DNA of 7,868 nt, from NCBI GenBank assembly GCA_937974555.1, contig CALJKR010000056.1, positions 1 through 7,868 of the forward strand, given 5' to 3'. This document shows, piece after piece, positions 1-6,156 of the stretch. The translations under genes and the position numbers were made by a program. The DNA is from an uncultured Flavobacteriales bacterium (GTDB lineage Bacteria > Bacteroidota > Bacteroidia > Flavobacteriales_D > Sanyastnellaceae). Under the pieces are notes generated by a model that searched no databases, was not told the origin of the DNA, and saw nothing but the letters and a program-made list of their open reading frames with translations. Position 1 is the first letter of the stretch. Every line of letters begins with the position of its first letter.

Positions 1-842
1 TCGCCCAATGGATATGTACCACTTAATCCGAAAATAGGCCCATGCGTGGCATATCCACTTTGTAAATCATTAGAATTTAAAACACTCATGTTCAAACTAC
101 CTGGAATGGACAAAGGGCCGTCGCTATCCCGCAAGTAGTTGTATGAATATGACGAGTATTGCAAGGTATCTACAAACTGTTTTGAATATCCAGGACTAAT
201 CACTTTGGCTCCTGATTGCCAATACAGATAACCACCTGACAAAGTCACATTGCTTTTTCGGTCACCCAATGTAACATTTCCAAAAGTCAAAGTTCCATAA
301 CCCTTGAATTTTTGAAAAAATCCTGATGATAAAAGCAAGGAACCAAGCCCAAAATGAACTTTTTCATTTTTGGTTTTAAAGGAATACTTCAAACTCACAG
401 CCATCGGACTTGCAGCCCAAGTGGTCATGTAACCTACATTCAATCGATCGGTCACGGCAAAATGAATTTCAGGACCATGGAAATTGAGCATCCCATAGTT
501 TTCTCCTTTCTTGATTGGAAATGCATTGGTTGTGATGGCATACCTCGTTGAAAAAGGCCCCTCAGAATACTGTGCTAAAAAATCACTTGAATCGTTTTTT
601 TTGTTCTTAGCTAAATCAATGACTTCTAATTTTCTCAATTCCTGCTTTTTCAATACGAGCAATCCCAACTCATTGGTATTGAACTTCATCTCTCTTCCAT
701 CGTCAAAAGTCAATGCTCCATGATAAACTGTACCATCTTTAAGGGTGATTGTTAACTGTTGATCTGGATTTACCTCCTGGGCATTCAATTCCATGTTGAA
801 CAAAATCAAACATAGAATTAAAGTAATTCTTAAAATTTTCAT
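1..842 (-). CDS. Exported, probably outer-membrane beta-barrel protein (N-terminal 280 residues; truncated by window edge)
   Basis: Reading the minus strand from the ATG at 842 gives an open frame of 280 codons with no stop, so the 3' end lies outside the window. Residues 1-22 form a signal peptide (basic MKILR, hydrophobic ITLILCLILF, ending NAQ as is common in Bacteroidota). Residues 30-76 (TITLKDGTVYHGALTFDDG...ELRKLEVID) resemble the small beta-rich 'LKDG..y.G' module often found at the N-terminus of Bacteroidota exported proteins. From about residue 99 (TRYAITTNAFPIKKGENYG) the chain alternates polar and hydrophobic residues, with many Gly and aromatic residues, as expected for amphipathic strands of an outer-membrane barrel. 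The start is fixed by the signal peptide. It is transcribed divergently from the dioxygenase operon. The exact family and function are not recognised; the barrel call is inference from composition. Confidence 0.8.
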   Translation of the reverse strand, partial: MKILRITLILCLILFNMELNAQEVNPDQQLTITLKDGTVYHGALTFDDGREMKFNTNELGLLVLKKQELRKLEVIDLAKNKKNDSSDFLAQYSEGPFSTRYAITTNAFPIKKGENYGMLNFHGPEIHFAVTDRLNVGYMTTWAASPMAVSLKYSFKTKNEKVHFGLGSLLLSSGFFQKFKGYGTLTFGNVTLGDRKSNVTLSGGYLYWQSGAKVISPGYSKQFVDTLQYSSYSYNYLRDSDGPLSIPGSLNMSVLNSNDLQSGYATHGPIFGLSGTYPLG

Positions 843-860
843 AGTGGATGTTTATTTGTG

Positions 861-868
861 TAAAAGTA
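861..868 (-). promoter_or_regulatory. Possible -7 element for the leftward gene
   Basis: On the minus strand this reads TACTTTTA, one mismatch from the Bacteroidota -7 consensus TAnnTTTG. It lies 18 nt upstream of the ATG at 842, which would give a short leader like others in this window. No good TTTG -33 box is present at the expected distance, so this is a weak call. Confidence 0.25.
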
Positions 869-913
869 GTCATTTAATTAAAATACCGTTCACATCATGC
901 TATATTGAAATCA

Positions 914-925
914 TAATCTAGATTA
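914..925. repeat. 12-bp perfect palindrome in the divergent intergenic region
   Basis: TAATCTAGATTA is a perfect palindrome sitting between the two divergent genes. It lies about 25 bp upstream of the -7-like box of the rightward gene and about 45 bp upstream of the -7-like box of the leftward gene. Its position would suit an operator for a dimeric regulator. In an AT-rich spacer, a 12-bp palindrome could also arise by chance. Confidence 0.35.
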
Positions 926-949
926 ATCACATTTTAAATTTAAAGGTTC

Positions 950-957
950 TAACTTTG
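950..957 (+). promoter_or_regulatory. Perfect Bacteroidota -7 box next to the dioxygenase start codon
   Basis: TAACTTTG matches the TAnnTTTG consensus exactly and ends 4 nt before the ATG at 962. Transcription would be expected to begin at or within a few bases of the start codon, giving a leaderless or nearly leaderless mRNA. No clear TTTG -33 box is visible 17-19 nt upstream; that stretch reads around 'atcacatttt'. The box could be fortuitous, in which case the real start codon or promoter lies elsewhere. Confidence 0.45.
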
Positions 958-961
958 AGTC

Positions 962-1855
962 ATGAATCGCAAGGATTTTATCAAAACATTATCCATCTTA
1001 CCTCTTGGCCTTATGGTATCTCCAATTTCTGAATTTTTTAGCAAGCAAAAATCCGCGGCAAACACCCAAAGAATGCCTGTGTTATTCTTGGGCCATGGCA
1101 GTCCGATGAATGCCATTGAGGACAATGTTTTTGTTCAAGGTTTTCATCGCATTGGAGGACAATTACCAACACCGGAGGTGATCCTATGTATCTCAGCACA
1201 TTGGGAAACCAAGGGCACATGGGTGACCGCGATGGAGCATCCCCGGACGATTCATGACTTTGGTGGATTTCCAAAAGCGTTATTTGAAGTACAATATCCT
1301 GCACCAGGTTCACCTGAATGGGCAAATCAAATTGCCCAAGAAATTAAAAGTGCACAAGTAGGCATGGATCATCAATGGGGATTGGACCATGGGGCTTGGA
1401 GCGTGATCAAACACCTTTACCCCAAAGCGGATATTCCTGTGGTTCAAATGTCCATCGACTACACACAACCGCCTGCCTACCATTACGCTCTGGCACAGGA
1501 ACTCCACGCTCTAAGGGACAAAGGGGTGATGATCATTGGAAGTGGTAATATGGTTCATAACCTCGGTATGGTGGCCTGGGATAAATTGAACGCACCCGGA
1601 TTTGGTTATGATTGGGCCATTGAAGCCAGTATGAAAATGAAAGGTTTTCTTCAAGATCGTAACCACCAAGCTTTGGTTGATTTTAGAAAGCAAGGGAAAG
1701 CCTTTGACCTATCCATTCCTACGCCCGAGCATTTCTTGCCCTTGATTTACACCATTGCCCTTCAAGACAATCACGAGGAAATGTTGCTCTTCAATGACCA
1801 AGCACTAGCAGGCTCTTTAACCATGACTTCTGTGGCATTTGGTCTAAAAGCATAA
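962..1855 (+). CDS. ygiD: YgiD-type extradiol ring-cleavage dioxygenase (4,5-DOPA dioxygenase family, LigB superfamily)
   Basis: This 297-residue protein matches the YgiD/DODA class of LigB-superfamily enzymes, which open catechol-type rings (DOPA in the characterised members) using a bound metal. Visible family motifs are LFLGHGSPMNA (His45), ISAHWE (His80), GLDHGAWS (His143), IIGSGNMVHNL (His199) and PTPEHFLPL (His257). His45, His80 and His199 correspond to the usual metal ligands, and His143 to the catalytic His of the DHGAW motif. Relative to E. coli YgiD, which begins near MPVLFLGHGSP (Met38 here), there is a 37-residue extension. It contains RKDF and a hydrophobic stretch (LSILPLGLMVSPI), resembling a weak Tat or Sec signal, so periplasmic location is possible. 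I chose ATG 962 because of this extension and the -7 box just upstream; ATG 1073 is the alternative. It heads a probable operon with the GH38-like gene 25 bp downstream. The physiological substrate is unknown. Confidence 0.93.
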   Translation: MNRKDFIKTLSILPLGLMVSPISEFFSKQKSAANTQRMPVLFLGHGSPMNAIEDNVFVQGFHRIGGQLPTPEVILCISAHWETKGTWVTAMEHPRTIHDFGGFPKALFEVQYPAPGSPEWANQIAQEIKSAQVGMDHQWGLDHGAWSVIKHLYPKADIPVVQMSIDYTQPPAYHYALAQELHALRDKGVMIIGSGNMVHNLGMVAWDKLNAPGFGYDWAIEASMKMKGFLQDRNHQALVDFRKQGKAFDLSIPTPEHFLPLIYTIALQDNHEEMLLFNDQALAGSLTMTSVAFGLKA

Positions 1856-1880
1856 TATCGATTTGCCGTATCATTGTAAG

Positions 1881-4700
1881 ATGAAAGGCACTCTCATTTT
1901 GCTCGCTGGTCTTTTTTGCTTTGGCCTCAATCTTCATTCCCAAGAATTCAATTTGGGACACTTTGGAAAAAACGTGGCTGGAGAGGAGATCATCTATTTT
2001 TCACCTTTGCATGAATTTGCTTCGCGATCTTTGCTTACGCGATGCAATGGCGAATCTCCCATTTCATTTGATGCCGAATATTCGCTTGCCTCCACTAAAT
2101 TTCAATCTTTTCAATTTCTTATTGGCTACTCGTCAGGAACCAGCGGTGATGTGCGACATTTTGATGTCTATCTCAACGACCAATTTTTATTTACCATCAA
2201 CACCACTCCCAAGCAAAAAGGATTCAATAAACAAGTTTGGCATCAAGGTGAAAATGGCGTAAAGTCTGATTTTCAATGTTTGGAATATGACATCAATGGC
2301 GATGTCTTTGGCCATTGGAACATCAGGGTACCTCGTCAATGGATAAAGAATAAAGCCGAATTCAAAATTTATGGAAAATCAGAAAATAGTCGTGATTGGC
2401 TCATGGTATTTCAATACAAACCGGAATTTAAAATCGAATGCAATGCCACTTCATTGATTTATCGTCAATCCCAGAGACGTTGTCTTCAGATTCATGCCAA
2501 TCACATTGATACCATTCCTCAAACTTATCGGGTGCATAGCCCATGGTTGGATACATTGATCACCCTGTTTCCTGGATACAATCAAATGAGTATTCCTTCC
2601 TACCCTACTTCTTTTCAAGGCCAAGACACCTTGGGAATTAATCTTTACATGCGAGATTTCGAGTATCCATTGGAAAGAATTCCTGTAAATGTGGCGCCCC
2701 ATCGTCATTACGAAATGAATCTTATTCACCACAGTCACAACGACATTGGCTATTCGCATCATCAAACCGAAGTGGAAAAAATTCAAACCCGAAACATTCG
2801 ATCGGCCATCCGATGGATTGAAAAGGCACAATCAGAAGGGCAAGCGGTATACTGGCACATTGAATCTTTGTGGGCTGTAGAAAATTTTTTAGGTGTTGCC
2901 TCGGAAATCGAGAAGAAAAAATTCAATGCTTATGTGCAATCAGGAAATTTGGTTCTTTCCGCCAACTATGCCAACATCTTGAATGGACTTTGCCATCCCC
3001 AAGAATTGCCATGGATGCTGGAATACGCGCAACAATTGGAACAAACCGTACCCTGTGAAATTCAAAATGTCATGATCACTGACATCCCCGGAATCACTTA
3101 TTCGGCGCTTAAAAACTATGTCGACCATGGAATCCCTTACTTATCACTGGGACCCAATTACGTCGAGAAACACGCCGATCATGGTGACAGAGTAGGCAGC
3201 GTTATTGAACAAACCGGAGACACGTATTTCTATTGGCATCCCGATTCGTTGAGTAAAAAAAAGATTCTCGTTTGGACTGCTGGAAAAGGCTATTCTTATT
3301 TCCACAACATTCAGGACAACGAGAAGCAGTTTCAATGGGAGAAAAGAATTGCACAATACGTCAACGAGCTGACCGAAAAAAATTACCCGCTTGATATCGT
3401 TCAATTGCGCTACACCAAAAATGCAGACAATGGACCTGTGGATACCACCTTACATGAATTTGTTCGACATTGGAATGAAATATACAGCAGTCCTACCCTG
3501 ACTATTGCCAGTGTCAATCAACTTTTTCACCGCATTGAAGAAAAAAACACAGCTTCCATTCCACATGTTTTCGGTGGAGAAATTTCGCCGTATTGGGAAG
3601 ACGGCGCATTGTCCACCGCAAGGGAGGAAATTCAGATGAGGCAAGTCGTTAGAGAGTTGATTGCATTGGAAGAACAATGGGCCAATACTGATCGAGACAA
3701 ATCCCCTTACATTGACTTCTATTCGATTCATCGTGATGTGGTTCTATTTCATGAGCATACTTGGGGATCCTGGTGCAGTATTTCAGATCCCTACTCTCCA
3801 TTCACCACCCAACAATGGCATTACAAAAGATCCTTTTTAACTGAAGCGCAGCGCAAGTTGGTTGAAATCAAGAAGGCAATTCAAGGCTACAAACAAGTTC
3901 AAACAATACATATCGCCAAAGAGAATCATCATCTTCCAATTGACAACCTCCTCATCAACCCTGAAAATGGGGGAATTGCCGGTTTAAAATTGAGCAACGA
4001 ACGATTGCTCATCACCCAGAAAATGCCCATTTCTGCTCCCTCTAGCACAGGCCTATCCAACCATTCCATTCTGGATGATTGGATGTCCTACCCTTCGACA
4101 TTCTTCACGCCCGTATACCGAAAAGGAATCAACCCGAGTATAAATGTGTATCCCAAAATCACAGTTCCTTTTCAATCCGATAGTGACACCTTACAAGTCA
4201 TTCAGGTACATGGAGAAATGGGAAAGGACGATCCTTTTTTGGTCATGGATTGGGAATACCGATTGAAAAAGAGAGAAGGTGTGATTGCCATTAAAGTCAA
4301 AATTGAAAAAGACTCTACTTTAGAAAAGGAGTCCTTACATTTTTTAATTAGTCCATTTCAAAACGCACAACAGCTCACCTATGGTGCATCACAATTGCAA
4401 TATCCTCAGCATCAACTTGCGGGATCCAATCGCGAGTTTATTTGTACCGATGGTCCAGTCATTTTGACTTATCCTAACTTCCAATGGAGCATCACCAGCA
4501 AAGATTTGCCATTGATTGAAATTGGATCACCCATCAACGAGGATCAGACCATGGGAGCCAAAGTTTGGAATCGCAATGCGCAAAGCATCGAACAGGTGTA
4601 TTTGTATGTATTTAATAATTACTGGCACACCAACTACAAAGCGGAACAAGGCGATGGAAAAATTGAGTTTGAAATTGAATTTAGCATTGCGTCAAATTAA
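1881..4700 (+). CDS. Secreted GH38-like glycoside hydrolase (alpha-mannosidase superfamily)
   Basis: This encodes 939 residues from ATG 1881. An in-frame TTG at 1863 is possible, but ATG 1881 gives a clean signal peptide (MKGTLILLAGLFCFGLNLHS, cleavage before Gln21). Residues about 22-275 look like beta-sandwich material. The catalytic part begins at 283-291 with HHSHNDIGY, the counterpart of the GH38 HSHND zinc motif; His286 and Asp288 align with its two zinc ligands. MITDIPG supplies Asp401 as a candidate nucleophile and zinc ligand. A further conserved-looking stretch is HVFGGEISPYWEDG (His562 onward). The C-terminal region is beta-rich and ends with FNNYWHTNY (911-919), a signature of the C-terminal domain of GH38-type enzymes. 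The classical HDAITGT zinc motif is not seen, so this is a divergent branch (possibly the DUF5054-like GH38 relatives), and substrate or even activity is uncertain. The likely location is periplasm or cell surface. It overlaps the first lipoprotein gene downstream. Confidence 0.85.
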   Translation: MKGTLILLAGLFCFGLNLHSQEFNLGHFGKNVAGEEIIYFSPLHEFASRSLLTRCNGESPISFDAEYSLASTKFQSFQFLIGYSSGTSGDVRHFDVYLNDQFLFTINTTPKQKGFNKQVWHQGENGVKSDFQCLEYDINGDVFGHWNIRVPRQWIKNKAEFKIYGKSENSRDWLMVFQYKPEFKIECNATSLIYRQSQRRCLQIHANHIDTIPQTYRVHSPWLDTLITLFPGYNQMSIPSYPTSFQGQDTLGINLYMRDFEYPLERIPVNVAPHRHYEMNLIHHSHNDIGYSHHQTEVEKIQTRNIRSAIRWIEKAQSEGQAVYWHIESLWAVENFLGVASEIEKKKFNAYVQSGNLVLSANYANILNGLCHPQELPWMLEYAQQLEQTVPCEIQNVMITDIPGITYSALKNYVDHGIPYLSLGPNYVEKHADHGDRVGSVIEQTGDTYFYWHPDSLSKKKILVWTAGKGYSYFHNIQDNEKQFQWEKRIAQYVNELTEKNYPLDIVQLRYTKNADNGPVDTTLHEFVRHWNEIYSSPTLTIASVNQLFHRIEEKNTASIPHVFGGEISPYWEDGALSTAREEIQMRQVVRELIALEEQWANTDRDKSPYIDFYSIHRDVVLFHEHTWGSWCSISDPYSPFTTQQWHYKRSFLTEAQRKLVEIKKAIQGYKQVQTIHIAKENHHLPIDNLLINPENGGIAGLKLSNERLLITQKMPISAPSSTGLSNHSILDDWMSYPSTFFTPVYRKGINPSINVYPKITVPFQSDSDTLQVIQVHGEMGKDDPFLVMDWEYRLKKREGVIAIKVKIEKDSTLEKESLHFLISPFQNAQQLTYGASQLQYPQHQLAGSNREFICTDGPVILTYPNFQWSITSKDLPLIEIGSPINEDQTMGAKVWNRNAQSIEQVYLYVFNNYWHTNYKAEQGDGKIEFEIEFSIASN

Positions 4701-5340
4701 AGGCAATCTATTTTTTTGGACGATGCTCACCATATTGTTGAGCAGTTGTGGATTTCAGCATCGACGATATACTTCCGGATGGCACTGGAATAGTGCATCA
4801 CCCGTTGTCGGTCGCGTGGCTGCAACTGATAATTCTTCGCCCGAACTTTACGAAGAAAAAACCAGAAAAGAAGACCCCATACTCGTCTCTGCAATCCCCA
4901 ATGAAAACCGTCCCTTGGATTCGATATCCAAAATCGAAAAACAATCCAAGGTTGATACCCTATTTCCCATCACCCATCAGCCCCTGGTGTATTGGGAAGG
5001 AGATCAATGGAATGTATTGGATGAAACGATCATTGATCATCAATTGGAAGAAGCGCGCGGAGAAGCATGGGTTTGGGTGATTGAAATTTTATTCATCGGA
5101 TTGATCATTGTTTTGGACAATGCATTGAGCCTTCAAACAGGATGGGGATTTGATGCATTGGCCAGGAGTATAGAGTTAAACAACGACATAAAAAGGAAAC
5201 TCAAAACGGCACAGCCCCACCCCCTATTAAAATATTGGATGAGCTATTTACAATGGACTTCCATCATCTTGTGGATACCCCTTATCCTCCTTGGATTGTT
5301 GCTGTTGGTACCCACAATATTGTACATTTACGGTCAGTAA
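4654..5340 (+). CDS. Array lipoprotein 1: lipobox, R-R-Y-T motif, charged linker, two membrane helices
   Basis: Function not recognised. From ATG 4654 it is 228 residues. A basic N-region and hydrophobic LFFWTMLTILL precede the lipobox LLSSC, with Cys32 the predicted lipidated residue. The mature end reads CGFQHRRYTSGWHW, the most divergent version of the block shared by all five array members. Residues 50-135 are a polar linker with a conserved-looking DTLFP (101-105). Hydrophobic helices are at about 138-156 and 201-225, separated by a basic segment (IKRKLK). Unlike copies 2-4, no separate middle helix is evident. The start is ambiguous: ATG 4654 overlaps the glycosidase by 47 bp, TTG 4687 would give a more compact signal peptide, and ATG 4723 leaves almost no N-region. 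The overlap suggests translational coupling. The next gene begins 1 bp after its stop. Confidence 0.8.
   Translation: MEKLSLKLNLALRQIKGNLFFWTMLTILLSSCGFQHRRYTSGWHWNSASPVVGRVAATDNSSPELYEEKTRKEDPILVSAIPNENRPLDSISKIEKQSKVDTLFPITHQPLVYWEGDQWNVLDETIIDHQLEEARGEAWVWVIEILFIGLIIVLDNALSLQTGWGFDALARSIELNNDIKRKLKTAQPHPLLKYWMSYLQWTSIILWIPLILLGLLLLVPTILYIYGQ
4747..4788 (+). repeat. Conserved 14-codon block, copy 1 (divergent)
   Basis: Encodes CGFQHRRYTSGWHW directly after the lipobox. At the DNA level it differs at many sites from the other copies, although the protein pattern CGxxxR[RK]YTxGxxW is kept. This points to selection on the peptide and to copy 1 being the oldest or least converted member. Confidence 0.7.
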
Positions 5341-5341
5341 T

Positions 5342-6049
5342 ATGAAATTAAAATTTTCACTTTCATTCTTATCATTGATACTGCTCATGACATCCAGTTG
5401 CGGCATCTATCAGCGCAAATACACCCATGGGCATTATTGGTCGGGTTTGAATCAACAAGAATACCTATACAAGATTGAGAAACAGAGCGAGAGCGAGAGC
5501 GAAAAACAGTGTCAGAGTCAGAATGTGAAAGAAAGATGGGATACCATCGTTCCATTACCCTTGCCCGTAGAAAAGAAAGACAGCATCGTGGTTGATTCTT
5601 CAACGCCCGTGAGGAAAGAAATTAATCCAGACTACGATTACGTTAGACCCGTCAAACCGTCTACACAATACGCTTTGGATGAGGATCAAATCAGCAAACA
5701 AATAGACAAAACCTTCAAAGCAGATTATTTCACATTGGGACTTCCATTTTTGGGATGGGGGATTTTGCGATTGGCCTTGATCAATGGCAGTTTCTACTCC
5801 ATAGATCAAAACTTTCTACTCATATTCTTCACATTGGCTATGCTCCTTTCATTGGCCTACATACTTACCTTCATTTTGTCATTGGTTTGGGGCTTTGAGA
5901 CACAAGGCAAAATCGAACGATATTTTAAAAATCACAGTTTATACAATCACTGGAAACAGCGCAACAGTTGGTCCATCATCCTTGCATTTTTGGGATTGTT
6001 ATCCCCCATTATTTCGTTCATATTGTTTCTGGTTAGTTTGGGAGCATAA
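5342..6049 (+). CDS. Array lipoprotein 2: lipobox, RKYTHGHYW motif, Ser-Glu repeat linker, three membrane helices
   Basis: Function not recognised. This is a 235-residue protein whose start at ATG 5342 is secure: it lies one base after the previous stop and opens a textbook lipoprotein signal (MKLKF, hydrophobic LSFLSLILLM, lipobox TSSC, Cys20). The mature N-terminus CGIYQRKYTHGHYW carries the family block. The linker has a SESESE run (49-54), Gln-rich residues, DTIVP (67-71, matching DTLFP of copy 1 and DTIVP of copy 3) and proline-rich stretches. Hydrophobic helices lie at about 130-148, 157-184 and 210-233; the loop between the last two is basic and aromatic (KIERYFKNHSLYNHWKQRN). Residues after Cys contain no acidic cluster like the Bacteroidota surface-export signal. 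That and the helices suggest retention in a membrane, probably the inner one. It is probably co-transcribed with copy 1. Confidence 0.88.
   Translation: MKLKFSLSFLSLILLMTSSCGIYQRKYTHGHYWSGLNQQEYLYKIEKQSESESEKQCQSQNVKERWDTIVPLPLPVEKKDSIVVDSSTPVRKEINPDYDYVRPVKPSTQYALDEDQISKQIDKTFKADYFTLGLPFLGWGILRLALINGSFYSIDQNFLLIFFTLAMLLSLAYILTFILSLVWGFETQGKIERYFKNHSLYNHWKQRNSWSIILAFLGLLSPIISFILFLVSLGA
5399..5440 (+). repeat. Conserved 14-codon block, copy 2
   Basis: Encodes CGIYQRKYTHGHYW. The last stretch (GGGCATTATTGG) is identical in DNA to copies 3, 4 and 5, whereas the first codons after TGCGG differ. It is intermediate between copy 1 and the near-identical copies 3-5. Confidence 0.75.
5486..5503 (+). 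repeat. In-frame hexanucleotide repeat (AGCGAG, about 3 units)
   Basis: Two exact AGCGAG units and a third with one change (AGCGAA) encode Ser-Glu three times in the linker of lipoprotein 2. Because the unit is 6 bp and in frame, slippage would change linker length without breaking the gene. Confidence 0.75.
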
Positions 6050-6052
6050 ATA

Positions 6053-6079
6053 AAATTTGTATTTTAGGAATACAAGTTT
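6053..6079. promoter_or_regulatory. Inverted repeat inside the promoter of lipoprotein 3 (candidate operator)
   Basis: Arms 6053-6063 (AAATTTGTATT) and 6069-6079 (AATACAAGTTT) are complementary at 10 of 11 positions, with a perfect 7-bp core next to a 5-nt centre (TTAGG). The left arm covers the -33 TTTG box and the right arm touches the -7 box, so a bound dimer would block RNA polymerase. A weak terminator for the upstream transcript is the alternative, but no clean T-run follows. Confidence 0.45.
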
Positions 6080-6086
6080 ATATTTG
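6056..6086 (+). promoter_or_regulatory. Bacteroidota-type promoter for lipoprotein 3
   Basis: TTTG at 6056-6059, a 19-nt spacer and TATATTTG at 6079-6086 match the Bacteroidota sigma-ABfr consensus (TTTG, 17-19 nt, TAnnTTTG) at every fixed position. Transcription would start around 6091-6094, about 10 nt before the ATG at 6103. It lies in the only gap of more than 25 bp within the array (53 bp), so copies 3-5 probably form a separately controlled transcript. Confidence 0.75.
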
Positions 6087-6098
6087 AATAAACTCCAC

Positions 6099-6156
6099 CA
6101 CCATGAAAAAACATTTCGACCACCGAAATGGTGCTTTATCGTGCACCATCTTTTTT
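6099..6156 (+). promoter_or_regulatory. Candidate attenuator or switch: mutually exclusive hairpins over the start of lipoprotein 3
   Basis: Hairpin A pairs CATTTCG (6112-6118) with CGAAATG (6124-6130) around a 5-nt loop. Hairpin B pairs ATGGTGC (6128-6134) with GCACCAT (6143-6149) and is followed by CTTTTTT (6150-6156), like an intrinsic terminator. A and B share 6128-6130, so they cannot both form fully. ATGGTG (6128-6133) can also pair with CACCAT (6099-6104), which includes the first two bases of the start codon. The layout resembles terminator/antiterminator control, but it lies within coding sequence and may be coincidental. Confidence 0.35.

Noticed and set aside
354..723. Two overlapping plus-strand open frames (65 and 70 codons)
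   Set aside because: They lie opposite the long minus-strand exported protein (842 to 1), which has a signal peptide and coding-like composition; the plus-strand frames have no recognisable protein features.
1863..1880. TTG start for the glycosidase, six codons upstream of ATG 1881
   Set aside because: It adds residues that worsen the signal peptide, while ATG 1881 gives a compact, typical one.
2451..3731. Several minus-strand frames of 62-126 codons opposite the glycosidase
   Set aside because: They overlap a clearly coding, motif-bearing frame and show no domain, signal peptide or promoter of their own.
4748..5080. 110-codon plus-strand frame overlapping lipoprotein 1
   Set aside because: It is a shifted-frame shadow; the lipoprotein frame has the lipobox, family motif and membrane helices.
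6053..6079. Inverted repeat as a rho-independent terminator of lipoprotein 2
   Set aside because: The stem is AT-rich and the following bases (TATATTTGAATA) are not a T-run; overlap with a full consensus promoter makes an operator more likely.
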